The translations under genes were made by a program, and so were the position numbers. Source: an uncultured bacterium (GTDB taxonomy: Bacteria > Verrucomicrobiota > Lentisphaeria > Victivallales > UBA1829). Taken from it: a DNA stretch of 64,000 nucleotides. The stretch covers positions 1 through 64,000 of the forward strand of contig URKJ01000019.1 of assembly GCA_900548385.1 (NCBI GenBank), written 5' to 3'. The notes beneath the pieces were generated by a model, which saw nothing but the letters and a program-made list of their open reading frames with translations, was not told where the DNA came from and searched no databases. Positions 8,539 to 17,794 of this stretch are shown here, one piece after another. Numbering within the stretch: the first letter of the stretch is position 1; the number at the start of each line of letters is the position of its first letter.

Positions 8539-9909
8539 ATGAAACATCTGATCCGCACCGTTCTGTATGTTCTGCCGCTCGCTTTGGCGGCGCAGACTCC
8601 GACGTTCCGACTGACCGAGGGATTCCTGCAAAAAAAAGATTTTGAGGGAACCATCGAATACGCCAAAACCGCCGTCATCTCCTTTGAAGCGAAAGGACGG
8701 CTTGCATACGTCGCCTCGCCCGGACAGTACGTTCAGTGCAGCGTATTCGACAAAAACGGCGAACTTGTGAAAAAAGGCGATCTGCTGGCACGGCAGGATA
8801 CCGATATACCGACCAGCGACGTGGAGATTGCGCAGGCGGAACTCGACCGCTCACGCGCCGTACTCAAGGACAAAATGCTGAATCTGGACCGCGACGCCAA
8901 GCTCAACCGTAAGGAAGCCGTCAGCGCACGGCAGTATCAGGAAACGCAGATGCTGTACGATACCGCCGTGATCGACACCCGGAAAGCCGAACTCTCGCTC
9001 CGCCGCGCACAGCAGGTACTGGACGCCTGTTACATCTGGGCGCCGTTCAATGCCATTGTCGAAGAAGTCTACCGCTCGGAAGGCGGAGCCGTTGACGTGG
9101 GCCTCCCCGTAATGAAACTTTCCATGATCGACCCCGTCCGGCTTCAGCTCAAACTGTCGCCGGAGATGGCCGAGCAGCTCCCGCAGACTACTCAGGTGCT
9201 GGTCTACCCGCGCAACTCCAAAGATCCGGTCCCGGCATGGTTCTCCATTCAGAATCTTTCTGCGGAAAACCTGATCTGCTACGTTGCCAATCCGCGGATT
9301 TCCGATACGGTCCGGACTCCGTCCGGGAAAAAAATCCCGACGTTCGACCGTCTCACCACGGTCCTCTCCCTGCCCGAAAAAAAAGCGCTCGCTCCGCTCT
9401 GGATTCTTGACGAAGCAATTCAGCAGGACAAAGACGGTTCCTACGTCTGGCGCCTGACCGGAGTCCCGAACTCCAGTTTCGGCAATCTGATCCCCAGCAT
9501 CACACGTCTGGAAAAAGTCCGCGTGGAGACATCGGAGCTTTATCTCCAGTACGGGACTTCGATCCGGCAGGGAATCAAGGCGGGAAGCAAATTGAAAGAA
9601 GGCGATATTCTGGCTGCCGATGTTCCCTCCACCGTCACGGATGACGGTCTGTCCGCTTACAGCCGCAAGCACCACCGTTTCCAAATCGGCGAAAAAGTCC
9701 GTGTGGTCCTCTTCACCGGTAATTCCGACCATGTCTTCCATGTCCCGCCCGGCGCAATCCGGACGGAAGGAGAGGAAAACTATGTGCTCGTAAAACAGGG
9801 CAGAGATCAGCGCAAAGTCCCCGTCTCTCTTCTGCGCCGGGTCGATTCCTATCTGCAGATATTTTCCGACAAACTCGCTCCCGGACAGGAGCTGATTCTC
9901 AAGCAGTAA
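8539..9909 (+). CDS. Membrane-fusion / periplasmic adaptor protein (HlyD/RND adaptor-like)
   Basis: 456 aa, signal peptide about 1-18 (MKHLIRTVLYVLPLALAAQ). A first lipoyl half (KGRLAYVASPGQYVQCSVFDKNG ending in VKKGDLLARQD) is followed by an alpha-helical hairpin at about 90-160. A second half follows (APFNAIVEEVYRSEGGAVDVG), then beta-barrel and membrane-proximal regions. Such proteins link an inner-membrane pump to the outer membrane in RND, ABC or MacAB systems. No pump or outer-membrane channel gene is adjacent, so its partner is unknown. It has its own promoter, a strong ribosome-binding site, and a convergent neighbour. The region between the second lipoyl half and the C-terminus is longer than in short adaptors. 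Confidence 0.75.
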   Translation: MKHLIRTVLYVLPLALAAQTPTFRLTEGFLQKKDFEGTIEYAKTAVISFEAKGRLAYVASPGQYVQCSVFDKNGELVKKGDLLARQDTDIPTSDVEIAQAELDRSRAVLKDKMLNLDRDAKLNRKEAVSARQYQETQMLYDTAVIDTRKAELSLRRAQQVLDACYIWAPFNAIVEEVYRSEGGAVDVGLPVMKLSMIDPVRLQLKLSPEMAEQLPQTTQVLVYPRNSKDPVPAWFSIQNLSAENLICYVANPRISDTVRTPSGKKIPTFDRLTTVLSLPEKKALAPLWILDEAIQQDKDGSYVWRLTGVPNSSFGNLIPSITRLEKVRVETSELYLQYGTSIRQGIKAGSKLKEGDILAADVPSTVTDDGLSAYSRKHHRFQIGEKVRVVLFTGNSDHVFHVPPGAIRTEGEENYVLVKQGRDQRKVPVSLLRRVDSYLQIFSDKLAPGQELILKQ

Positions 9910-9915
9910 AAAGCA

Positions 9916-9949
9916 ATGCGCAGGAAGCGGCAAGCCGTCCCCTGTGCAT
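9916..9949 (-). terminator. Nested hairpin between convergent genes
   Basis: Stem ATGCGCAGG/CCTGTGCAT (9 bp, one G-U) encloses a second stem GCGGC/GCCGT. On the minus strand it is followed within a few bases by a T-rich run (GCTTTTTAC), so it probably ends the lacZ-type operon. There is no T run in the plus direction. Confidence 0.55.
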
Positions 9950-9968
9950 ATTCACGATCCAGCAGCCG

Positions 9969-11498
9969 TCACTGAAACACGGAGCTGCCGGCGGGAACCG
10001 CAAATTCCTTTTCGTTCACATACAGCATAAACGGACGGTTCGCCGTGACGTTCACGGTTCCGTTCTCACAGACCAGATCCGCAACGGTTTCACCGAACCG
10101 TAAATTCCGCACACCGACCGGACGCGCCGTCTTCGGCAATGCCCAGCGAACGGTATTCCGGAAAGCATCGACCGAGTGAATCCCGATCACATTCTCCAGA
10201 TAGAGCCCGATCGGCGCAAGTGCGGACCATCCGCAGAAATCAGGACGGACCACACGGTTCGCCTCATCACAGGAGCGGGCGGGCTCCGGACGGTTCGGGT
10301 TATAGCACTCCCAGATCGTATGCGGTTCATACTCGCGGTACGTCCGGCTCATGTGCCGCAGAATATTCCTTGCGGTACGTTCCGCAAGTTCATAGTGTCC
10401 ATACCGCTCGATCCCCTTGATCGCGGCGTATGCGGTCGGAACCCAGATGGAACCGCGCCAGTAATGTCCGGTTTCCGCATTGAAATCGGGATCGCTCCGG
10501 GAGAGCGACACACAGGGACGCTCTCCGCCAAGCAATGCGGAATCTTCCAGCAGACGGCACATCCGGTCCGCCTGTTCCGCCGACGCCATTCCGGACACCA
10601 GCGGCCAGAACGAAGCGGGCGTCAGCACTTTCATGAACTCGGAAGAGTCGGCATGAATGTCATAATAACAGCCGTCAGCGGGATCCCAGTAGAACGCATT
10701 GACCTTGTTCCGGAGCCGTTCAAATTCCGCGCGCCATTCCGACGCCATACGCTCCTCCCCGATGATCTCCGCCAGTTCCGCAATGCAATGCGCCGCCAAG
10801 CCCTGCTGGGCGATCGCATCAATCCACAGCATGCGCGGATGATTCGGACGTTCCTCCAAAGCATGTTCTCCGGTTCTCCCGCGCGGAGTGTTATCCATTC
10901 CGGAGCGTCCGCCCTCCCAGAAATACCCGTTTTCATGACGGATCCAGCAGGTCTGATTGCGGACGAACGGAACAGCCGTTCTCTCCGTCAGATTCTCCAA
11001 AGCACGGAAATGTCTCTGCAAATACTGTTTCTCCAGCAGAAGCTCCCGTACATGCTCCCGATCGCCGCTGAACAATGCATTGCGGTATTCGGTCCAGGCA
11101 AAAAGCGGCGGATTGTCAAAAATATGGATCCGCACCTGCGCCTCCCTGCCGATCACTTCTCCGGTCCACGCGGGCGCATTTTTCGTTATGATCCGGGGAA
11201 GCGTTTTACCGCCGTACAAGACATCGTAGAAGTTGTGCAGGGATTCCACTCCGGGGAAACGGGACTGCGCGTATTTACAGAACAACGCCATGAAGCAGGT
11301 GTCCCAAATCCAGATATCGGTATCGCAGAACGCCTCGTCCATGTAAGGCGTCTGCGGCATTCCGGGCAAGTCGATCAGGTGATCGTGCGCCAGTTCCCAG
11401 GCTTTCCAATACAATCCGTTCAATTCCGGCTCCCCGTCGTAAACGGGAACCGGAATCCGCGACCTCCACTCCTGGTCAGGAGAAAACAGCTTGCTCAT
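9969..11498 (-). CDS. (alpha/alpha)6-barrel glycoside hydrolase (GH63/MGH1-like)
   Basis: 509 aa, no signal peptide, so probably cytoplasmic. It resembles trehalase/GH63 and mannosylglycerate-hydrolase-like enzymes: DIWIWDTCFMALF near the start and GRSGMDNTPRG (197-207, Asp202 at the usual general-acid position). Further motifs are GHYWRGSIWVPTAY (344-357), IWECYN (Glu397, candidate base) and FCGWSALAPIGLYLENV. These enzymes invert short alpha-linked oligosaccharides or glycosides; the substrate here is unknown. It overlaps the end of the beta-galactosidase gene by 4 bp (ATGA), so the two are coupled and probably act on the same imported oligosaccharide. Confidence 0.75.
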   Translation of the reverse strand: MSKLFSPDQEWRSRIPVPVYDGEPELNGLYWKAWELAHDHLIDLPGMPQTPYMDEAFCDTDIWIWDTCFMALFCKYAQSRFPGVESLHNFYDVLYGGKTLPRIITKNAPAWTGEVIGREAQVRIHIFDNPPLFAWTEYRNALFSGDREHVRELLLEKQYLQRHFRALENLTERTAVPFVRNQTCWIRHENGYFWEGGRSGMDNTPRGRTGEHALEERPNHPRMLWIDAIAQQGLAAHCIAELAEIIGEERMASEWRAEFERLRNKVNAFYWDPADGCYYDIHADSSEFMKVLTPASFWPLVSGMASAEQADRMCRLLEDSALLGGERPCVSLSRSDPDFNAETGHYWRGSIWVPTAYAAIKGIERYGHYELAERTARNILRHMSRTYREYEPHTIWECYNPNRPEPARSCDEANRVVRPDFCGWSALAPIGLYLENVIGIHSVDAFRNTVRWALPKTARPVGVRNLRFGETVADLVCENGTVNVTANRPFMLYVNEKEFAVPAGSSVFQ

Positions 11499-14400
11499 TG
11501 TTTCACAATATCCAGATCGAATGAAAACTCATACTCTTTCTCTGAAACTTCATATTGCGGCAGAGTCTGCGGTCCGCAGGAACCGGTTCCGAGCCCGCGC
11601 TGAATCAGGTCAAGTGTGAGAATCGTCTCCTTACGCATTTTCAGCTCTTCCTTGTGATACGCGCCGAACAGATCGGCGGCGGTGTAGTGGCTGAGTCCGA
11701 ATTCAAACGGTTTGGCGGCGGTGATCCGCACTTCGCATCCGGACGCGGAAACAGCCAGTTCCCGTGTATCGGTCCGGTTCCCGTTCTCCTGCGGAAGGAT
11801 GTAGTTGAAATCGCAGTTCGCCGTCACAGTTGACGCGTAGGCGCCGACGCGGGCCGAACGGTTGCGGTCGATATAATTCTCCCACGGACCGCGCCCGAAC
11901 CACTCGAAATTCTCAAATCCGGACGCGAGGACAGCAACGACGCCGATCCGCGGCAGACTCGGCATTTTCTCCGGAATCCGGTAACTCTGGTCGAATTTCA
12001 GCGATCCGTCCGCATTGACGGAAATCGTCTGAACGAACCCGATCGTTCCATACGACGGCTTTCCGGCGAACTCCCTGGCGATCCGGATGAATTCCCCGCA
12101 TTTTCCGTTTTCCACGGAAACCCTGCAGGAAACCGGTTTCAGCGCCTCCAATCCGGCGGCAAGCCACTGACCCATCGGCTTGTTTTCCTGTCCGTTCCAA
12201 CCGCGAATACCGTCATTGTCGGTACTTGCACGGAAAAGATTGCAGTCGAACAGTTCCCTGACCACCGTTTTTCCGTTGGCTTCCACGGAACCGGAACCGT
12301 CTTTGCGGTTGATCCGGAGAACGGTCTTCCCGACAATAAGCCGGAGCTCTTTCTTATGTTCCTGAATCTCATATTCCACGGGTTTCTTCTTTTTCGCGAC
12401 GGATTTGAGCTTCGGAAGCACATCGGTCATCGCGATCTGGTCGAACGCGATGCGCATTCCGGGCGTCGCTCCCCACGGCTGTTCACAGTTCCAGAAGAAA
12501 TCCACGTTCAGGAACGCCTCTTCGCCCGCATTCAGGGCAACCGGCTTCAGCGGAAGTTTCACAACCGTTTCCGCTCCCGGAGCGAGCCTGGCGAATCCGG
12601 TCAGCCGACCGCTCTGCACAGCGGCGCCGTTGATTTCCAGCGTCCACTTTCCTTCCAAGTCCTGCAAGGCGGTAAAATCGCGACGGTTGCGGATGCGGAC
12701 TTTATACGCGGAAAGATCCTCCGCCGTAACTTTGACCGGCTGGGCAAGATGCTGAAATTCATACATCGCCGGATGCGGATTCTGACGGGCGTCCAGCATG
12801 CCGTTGCAGCAGAAATCGAAATCGTGCGACGTTTCGCCGAAATCGCCGCCGTAGCCAAGATGCTTATGGCGTCCACGCACCAGCCCCTGATCAATCCAGT
12901 CCCAGATAAAGCCGCCCTGAAGTTTGGGTCTGCTCCAAAAGAGATCCCAGTAATCGCAAAGCGAACCGGAGCTGTTGCCCATCGCATGGGCATACTCACA
13001 GGGGATGGCGGGACGCGTCCCCTCCGGGCTTTCCGAATAGGCTTCCAGTACGGAAGGCGCGGGATACATGGGGTTGAAAAACGCGTTGAAACGCGGATCG
13101 CCGCCGAACATGAGATCCCGCTGAATCCAGGTCGGTTTGAGATCGCCCTCATGATGAACGATCCGGGTATCATCAAGCTGCCAAATTGCATCAACAGCAG
13201 CCTCGTGGTTCTCCCCGCTGCCCGACTCGTTGCCAAGCGACCAGCCGAACACGCAGGCATGGCTGCGGTCACGCATCACCATCCGGGTCGAACGCTCCAC
13301 AAGCACCGTGCGCCAGCGGGGATCGCGGCAGAGTGTCATATAATTCGCATGGCACTCAAAATTTGCCTCGTCAAGAATATAAATACCGAACTCGTCGCAG
13401 AGATCATACCAGCGGTGGTCATCCGGATAGTGACAGGTGCGTACCGCGTTGAAATTGAACTGTTTCAGCAGGAAAATATCTTTCCGCATACTTTCCATCG
13501 ACAGCGTTTTCCCGGTTTCGAAATGGTGCTCATGACGGTTCACGCCACGGATAAGAACCCGTTTCCCATTGAACAGCAGATTGCAGCCGTCGAGTTTGAT
13601 GTTGCGGAAACCGATGCGCTTCGACCGGCAGTCGATTACCTTTCCCCCGGCGTCGACCAACTCCACGGTCAGCTGATACAGCGTCGGGACTTCCGCCGAC
13701 CACGGCGCGATCTTTGGAATCCGCGCAGTCTGCTCCGCCCGGTAATGATGAATGCGGTAACGACGATCGACCGTCGTCTCTCCGCTCCAGATAGTTTTCC
13801 CGGCGGGATCGTACAGCGTGGAACGGACCGTATAATCCTTCTCCGGTCCGCCGGTTGCCCGGAACGCCTCAATATCCATGCCGAGGTGAGTTTTCACGCA
13901 CAGAATGCCCTCGCCCGTTGCAAGCTCAAGATCTCCGTTGGCAAAAATATCCTCAAAATAAGCGAATTCCGTGGAATAGAGATAAACGCTGCGGTAAATA
14001 CCTGCCATCCACCAGTGATCCTGATCCTCGACATAGGAGGAATCGGACCACCGGACCACTTTGCAGACCAGTACATTCTTACCCTGCGGATCAATCAGCG
14101 GCGTCAGATCAAATTCGGAAGGCAGACGCGAATCCTTGCCCATTCCGACAAATTTTCCGTTGAGATAGACTTCCAGATAACTTTCCGCCCCGCCGACATG
14201 CAGCACGGTCCGGCGTTTGCGCCACGCCTTGGGCAGAGTAAACGAAAGCCGGTAAACGCCGGTCGGGTTGTGCTCCGGAACAACCGGCGGATTGTTTTCA
14301 AACGGCATCTTCACGTTTGTATAGATCGGTTTGTCGGACAACCCCTGCATGGTCCAGTTGGAAGGAACGGAAATGGTCCCCCACTTGGAATCCTTGTATT

Positions 14401-14608
14401 TCGGTTCCAGATACCGTTCGGAAACCTCTTCCGGCGAATCAAACAGGCGGAACCGCCATTCACCGTCAAGAGACATCCGCAATGCGGACGTTTTCCGTTT
14501 CAACGCACTTTCCACATCCGGATACGGGATTCCCGCCCCGTGTGCGGGCAGACGGTTGATCTGCGTTAATTCCGGCAACTCATACAAAGCCTTGGAAACC
14601 TGCCACAT
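11495..14608 (-). CDS. Beta-galactosidase, GH2 LacZ type
   Basis: 1037 aa, close to the E. coli LacZ length. The order is sugar-binding jelly roll (about 45-215), immunoglobulin-like domain (215-335), TIM barrel (335-640), second immunoglobulin-like domain and a Bgal_small_N-type C-terminal domain (about 745-1030). Catalytic motifs are clear: WSLGNESGSGENH with acid/base Glu461 and CEYAHAMGNSSG with nucleophile Glu538. No signal peptide, so it is probably cytoplasmic and hydrolyses terminal beta-galactosides. It has its own promoter and AAAGGGC ribosome-binding site, and is followed by an overlapping (alpha/alpha)6 glycosidase gene. The specificity could be another beta-glycoside of GH2. Confidence 0.92.
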   Translation of the reverse strand: MWQVSKALYELPELTQINRLPAHGAGIPYPDVESALKRKTSALRMSLDGEWRFRLFDSPEEVSERYLEPKYKDSKWGTISVPSNWTMQGLSDKPIYTNVKMPFENNPPVVPEHNPTGVYRLSFTLPKAWRKRRTVLHVGGAESYLEVYLNGKFVGMGKDSRLPSEFDLTPLIDPQGKNVLVCKVVRWSDSSYVEDQDHWWMAGIYRSVYLYSTEFAYFEDIFANGDLELATGEGILCVKTHLGMDIEAFRATGGPEKDYTVRSTLYDPAGKTIWSGETTVDRRYRIHHYRAEQTARIPKIAPWSAEVPTLYQLTVELVDAGGKVIDCRSKRIGFRNIKLDGCNLLFNGKRVLIRGVNRHEHHFETGKTLSMESMRKDIFLLKQFNFNAVRTCHYPDDHRWYDLCDEFGIYILDEANFECHANYMTLCRDPRWRTVLVERSTRMVMRDRSHACVFGWSLGNESGSGENHEAAVDAIWQLDDTRIVHHEGDLKPTWIQRDLMFGGDPRFNAFFNPMYPAPSVLEAYSESPEGTRPAIPCEYAHAMGNSSGSLCDYWDLFWSRPKLQGGFIWDWIDQGLVRGRHKHLGYGGDFGETSHDFDFCCNGMLDARQNPHPAMYEFQHLAQPVKVTAEDLSAYKVRIRNRRDFTALQDLEGKWTLEINGAAVQSGRLTGFARLAPGAETVVKLPLKPVALNAGEEAFLNVDFFWNCEQPWGATPGMRIAFDQIAMTDVLPKLKSVAKKKKPVEYEIQEHKKELRLIVGKTVLRINRKDGSGSVEANGKTVVRELFDCNLFRASTDNDGIRGWNGQENKPMGQWLAAGLEALKPVSCRVSVENGKCGEFIRIAREFAGKPSYGTIGFVQTISVNADGSLKFDQSYRIPEKMPSLPRIGVVAVLASGFENFEWFGRGPWENYIDRNRSARVGAYASTVTANCDFNYILPQENGNRTDTRELAVSASGCEVRITAAKPFEFGLSHYTAADLFGAYHKEELKMRKETILTLDLIQRGLGTGSCGPQTLPQYEVSEKEYEFSFDLDIVKQ

Positions 14609-14650
14609 AACAATAGCCCTTTCTGGTTTTATGCTGTTGTTTTTGAAATA

Positions 14651-14678
14651 AATATAGCGCTCCCCCGGAATGTTTCAA
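14651..14678 (-). promoter_or_regulatory. Predicted promoter of the beta-galactosidase operon
   Basis: Minus-strand TTGAAA (14673-14678) and TATATT (14651-14656), 16 bp apart, 43 bp upstream of the ATG. The layout matches the predicted guaB promoter. Confidence 0.55.
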
Positions 14679-14711
14679 GCTCTCCGGAGAAAGTTGGCAG
14701 AAATAACGGAA

Positions 14712-15311
14712 TCAGAACAGAAACAGCAGCCAGCCGGCGGCGGCTGAGCCGATCAGCAGCCATACCGGACTGATCTTCCATTTCAGCGACACCGCCAGAA
14801 CAGCCGCAAAGATCACGCATCCCTGCCAGCACAGCCCGAACGATTTACCCGGAGTCCAGAGGTTCCGCAGCGGCGCGGTAAACACCGAGGTCTCGGCAAA
14901 AAAGATCACCGCCGCCGCGATCAGTCCGAGCGTCGCCGGACGGATTCCGGAAAGGATCGCTTTCACCACCGGATTCTCTTTGAACATCTGCATGAAATAA
15001 GCGATCAGCGTAACCACGACCAGCGAAGGCGTCATCACGCCGAGAGTGCCGATCAAACCGCCGACCGCTCCGCCGAATACGCCGCCCAGATTCTGCAATC
15101 CGCATTGATAACCGATATAGGTGGCGGCGTTCAGACCGACCGGCCCCGGCGTCACCTGCGCAAGAGCCACAAAATTGGCAAACGCATCGTTCGTCATAAA
15201 ATGCCAGTTATTGACAAGTTCCACCTGAAACAGCGGAATCATCGCGTAACCGCCGCCGAATGTGAAAAGCCCGATTTTGGCAAACAGCAGATACATCTGG
15301 AACAGAGTCAT
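14712..15311 (-). CDS. Chromate-transporter family protein, half-size subunit B
   Basis: 199 aa, almost entirely hydrophobic with about six membrane segments. The CHR-family signature is clear at the N-terminus (KIGLFTFGGGYAMIPLFQ) and in the QVTPGPVGLNAATYIGY motif. CHR proteins exchange anions such as chromate or sulfate across the inner membrane. In many bacteria two short CHR proteins from adjacent genes replace one full-length ChrA. This one overlaps the preceding CHR gene by 4 bp, so the two probably form a heterodimer. The natural substrate in a gut or anaerobic setting is unknown, and chromate itself is not implied. Last gene of the gatB operon. Confidence 0.88.
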   Translation of the reverse strand: MTLFQMYLLFAKIGLFTFGGGYAMIPLFQVELVNNWHFMTNDAFANFVALAQVTPGPVGLNAATYIGYQCGLQNLGGVFGGAVGGLIGTLGVMTPSLVVVTLIAYFMQMFKENPVVKAILSGIRPATLGLIAAAVIFFAETSVFTAPLRNLWTPGKSFGLCWQGCVIFAAVLAVSLKWKISPVWLLIGSAAAGWLLFLF

Positions 15312-15895
15312 TTCTTCCCTTCCCCCGCGGCTTTCTTCAACCGCAGATACTGGATTCCGCCAAGCGCCAATCCGGCAACCGCCGCTCCGATGATCATGCC
15401 GACCGCATCCGCATCAAACAGCACCAGCAGCAGAAAACCGAGCAGAGCAATCACAATCGGAACCGGACTTTTCAGCACGGTTTTTCCCATCTTGATCACC
15501 GACAGCAGGATCAGAGCCGACACCGCGGCGCGGACTCCGAGAAAAATATGATCCATCACCGCATTGCCCGCCAGCTGGACCAGCAGTGCGGCGATCGCAA
15601 TAATCACGATCACCGGCGGAAGCACCACGCCGAACGACGCGGCAAGCACACCGGCAAAACCGGCGGCACGCTGACCGATCAGAATCGCCATATTCACCGC
15701 AATGATACCGGGAACCGACTGCACAATCGCCACCACATCCACCATCTCCTCCGCCGTGACCCAGTCGCGGTCCTCGGCAAACTCTTTCGACATCAGCGGC
15801 AGCATGGTAAGCCCCCCGCCGACCGATACCGCGGAAATCTTGAAGAAAACAGAAAACAGCGTCCACAAACGCCCTCTTGCTCTCGCGGCAGTCAT
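15308..15895 (-). CDS. Chromate-transporter family protein, half-size subunit A
   Basis: 195 aa, hydrophobic, with the same fold as its neighbour: FFKISAVSVGGGLTMLPLMSK and IVQSVPGIIAVNMAILIG correspond to the two CHR signature segments. About six membrane helices. It starts 2 bp after the epimerase-like gene and its stop overlaps the next start. The pair is expected to insert in opposite orientations to form one transporter, as known for short CHR pairs. The substrate is not evident from the sequence. Confidence 0.88.
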   Translation of the reverse strand: MTAARARGRLWTLFSVFFKISAVSVGGGLTMLPLMSKEFAEDRDWVTAEEMVDVVAIVQSVPGIIAVNMAILIGQRAAGFAGVLAASFGVVLPPVIVIIAIAALLVQLAGNAVMDHIFLGVRAAVSALILLSVIKMGKTVLKSPVPIVIALLGFLLLVLFDADAVGMIIGAAVAGLALGGIQYLRLKKAAGEGKK

Positions 15896-15897
15896 AA

Positions 15898-16899
15898 TCA
15901 GTTGCGCGGCTCCACCTTAATGATGTTTTCCGCCTCCCAGAGCTCGCCGGGCTCCAGCGGATAAAGCCCCGTCACAGAATCCGGCAGACCGAGATTCGGG
16001 GAATCCGCCATCCAGCTCATCGGTTCGGCACAGAAAAAGTCCTCGTCGCCATCCCAGTTCCAAAGCGCAGTCTGGCGGTATTTGCGGTCGAATTCATAGA
16101 TCACGCGAAGTCCGGCTGCCGGATGATCCAGCACCGCGCCGAGGAACGGTTTTCCATCCAGCGTATCCTCCACGAGAGGAGCCTGACGCGATACGGGAAC
16201 GCGGTTGATGATCTTTCCCTGCCGGTAATTGTCGAACCCGCTCCAGCGCAGCCGCTTTCCGGTCAGAGTAAAATACTTCACCTTGTCGAATTCCCAGTAG
16301 AAATCATCCGTCGTCACCCGCACATTGCTGGAGCGGTACGCTTCGGGGGAACGTTCGCCGAGCGGAAAACGGAACGAGGAATGAAAACCGGCGGCAAACG
16401 GCATGACCGAACCGCTGAGATTGGTCACGGAAAGTTTCTGAAGCACACGGTCCGGCAGGAATGTATAAGTCAGGATCACCTCCATCTTATGCGGGAATCC
16501 GGCAAACATCGGATTCCGTTCATCGTAAAGATGACGCGTCCGCACAACGGCCTTCCCCTCCTCCTCCGAAGAGTCAAGGAACTCCCACGGATACCGCAGC
16601 ACCACGCCGTGAATGTGATTCCCGAACCGGTTGTTGACCGGAAGAGTATAATCGCGTCCGCGCCATGAAAAACGCCCTTTGCGGATACAGTTCGGCGGAA
16701 TCAGAACAGGGAAACCGTAAATTTCCGGCTGTTCTTTCAGCGCGTCCAGCGTCGGCGGTTCGCGCAGAATATTCAGTCCGCACCTCTTGTCTGTGAGAGA
16801 AAGCATGTTGGAGCCGACCGACAGGATGATTTCGGCTTTCCAACGCGGGGTGTCGATGACAACAAACGGTTCACCATCAATTTGAGTCTGAGAGATCAT
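15898..16899 (-). CDS. Aldose 1-epimerase-like protein
   Basis: 333 aa, no signal peptide. It begins with IDTPRWKAEIILSVGSNMLSL, the usual galactose-mutarotase-like opening, then GFPVLIPPNCIRKGRFSWRG and NNRFGNHIHGVVLRYPWE with the conserved active-site His region. AAGFHSSFRFPLG and EPMSWMADSPNLG follow. Family members interconvert the anomers of free aldoses; related ones act on hexose-6-phosphates or are uncharacterised. AGGAG lies at good spacing upstream. It sits between the phosphatase-like gene and the transporter pair in the gatB operon. Substrate unknown. Confidence 0.8.
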   Translation of the reverse strand: MISQTQIDGEPFVVIDTPRWKAEIILSVGSNMLSLTDKRCGLNILREPPTLDALKEQPEIYGFPVLIPPNCIRKGRFSWRGRDYTLPVNNRFGNHIHGVVLRYPWEFLDSSEEEGKAVVRTRHLYDERNPMFAGFPHKMEVILTYTFLPDRVLQKLSVTNLSGSVMPFAAGFHSSFRFPLGERSPEAYRSSNVRVTTDDFYWEFDKVKYFTLTGKRLRWSGFDNYRQGKIINRVPVSRQAPLVEDTLDGKPFLGAVLDHPAAGLRVIYEFDRKYRQTALWNWDGDEDFFCAEPMSWMADSPNLGLPDSVTGLYPLEPGELWEAENIIKVEPRN

Positions 16900-16917
16900 A
16901 TTGCCGCTCCTGACGGA

Positions 16918-17772
16918 TCACATGCCGGCGGCACGGACCCGGTAAAAATGATTAACCACCATATCATCCGGAATATTCTCGCCGTGCCCGCCGGTCTGTT
17001 CGTCGATCACATGATTGCCGTGATCGGGCGCCCAGACAACGGTCCGGTTCCGGGATTTCCAACACCGGTCCACATCTCCGGTCAACTGCTCAAAATAAGA
17101 AACCGCAAGCTCCAGCTGCCCGACGGATTCCGCCGACCAGGGACCCGTTTTATGGGACATGTGGTCATAATTGTAAAAATAACAGACGATCAGATCGTAC
17201 TGCCCATCCTCGATCAGCCGCCGTGCGATCGAAAAAGAGATCGCATCGTTGCGGGTGGAATAATAATCGACCTTCCGATTCCGGAACACCGTGTCAATGC
17301 TGCACGAATTCACCGCGATGATCGCCACATTTTTTCCGGCGCCGGCAAACACATCGAACAGGGTCGGAATCTGCAAAACCGGCTTCTCATACTTCTGAAT
17401 TCCGTGAACTTTCGGGGAAGCCCCGGTAAAGATCGTGGAAAAACAGACCGGCGTCACACTCGGCATGACCGAACTGGAAAGAATGCGGAATCCCGCAAGA
17501 TTCTCCACCCGCTTGAGCAGATCCGGAAATCTGCGGCGATGCACTTCGCCGACCGCGTCCGGGCAGAATATCAGCGTTTTTTCATTCTTTCCCATGCCGT
17601 CCATCAGACGCTGTGCCTGGTCGACGACGGAAGCGATTTCCACTCCTCCGCAAGTCTCCGGCGGGGTCAGCCCGTGAAGTGCACAGACCGTCGGAGTCAA
17701 ATCTCCGATGGAGTGATCCACGCGATACAGCTGTTCATACGACTGAAGCTCCTCCCGGCTGATCTCATTCAT
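16918..17772 (-). CDS. Alkaline-phosphatase-superfamily phosphodiesterase/phosphatase
   Basis: 284 aa, no signal peptide. It has the nucleotide pyrophosphatase/phosphodiesterase layout: MPSVTPVCFSTIFTG with a Thr nucleophile candidate, SPKVHGIQKYEKP, a YDLIVCYFYNYDHMSH metal-ligand region, and APDHGNHVIDEQTGGHGENI with the second set of metal-binding Asp/His residues. AAGGAGG precedes the ATG. It starts 22 bp after gatB and 18 bp before the epimerase-like gene. It is shorter than secreted enzymes of the family and probably cytoplasmic. The substrate, perhaps a phosphomonoester, a diester or a sugar phosphate, cannot be read from the sequence. Confidence 0.8.
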   Translation of the reverse strand: MNEISREELQSYEQLYRVDHSIGDLTPTVCALHGLTPPETCGGVEIASVVDQAQRLMDGMGKNEKTLIFCPDAVGEVHRRRFPDLLKRVENLAGFRILSSSVMPSVTPVCFSTIFTGASPKVHGIQKYEKPVLQIPTLFDVFAGAGKNVAIIAVNSCSIDTVFRNRKVDYYSTRNDAISFSIARRLIEDGQYDLIVCYFYNYDHMSHKTGPWSAESVGQLELAVSYFEQLTGDVDRCWKSRNRTVVWAPDHGNHVIDEQTGGHGENIPDDMVVNHFYRVRAAGM

Positions 17773-17794
17773 TCCAAGCCTCCTTATCTTTCCG

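Noticed and set aside
12356..14569. 737-aa plus-strand reading frame
   Set aside because: It lies fully antisense to the beta-galactosidase gene, whose catalytic motifs are certain. The translation is rich in Arg/His/Ile with no recognisable family.
14712..15895. Reading the CHR pair as evidence of chromate resistance
   Set aside because: CHR proteins carry several anions and many have no link to chromate; no chrB-like or reductase gene is adjacent.
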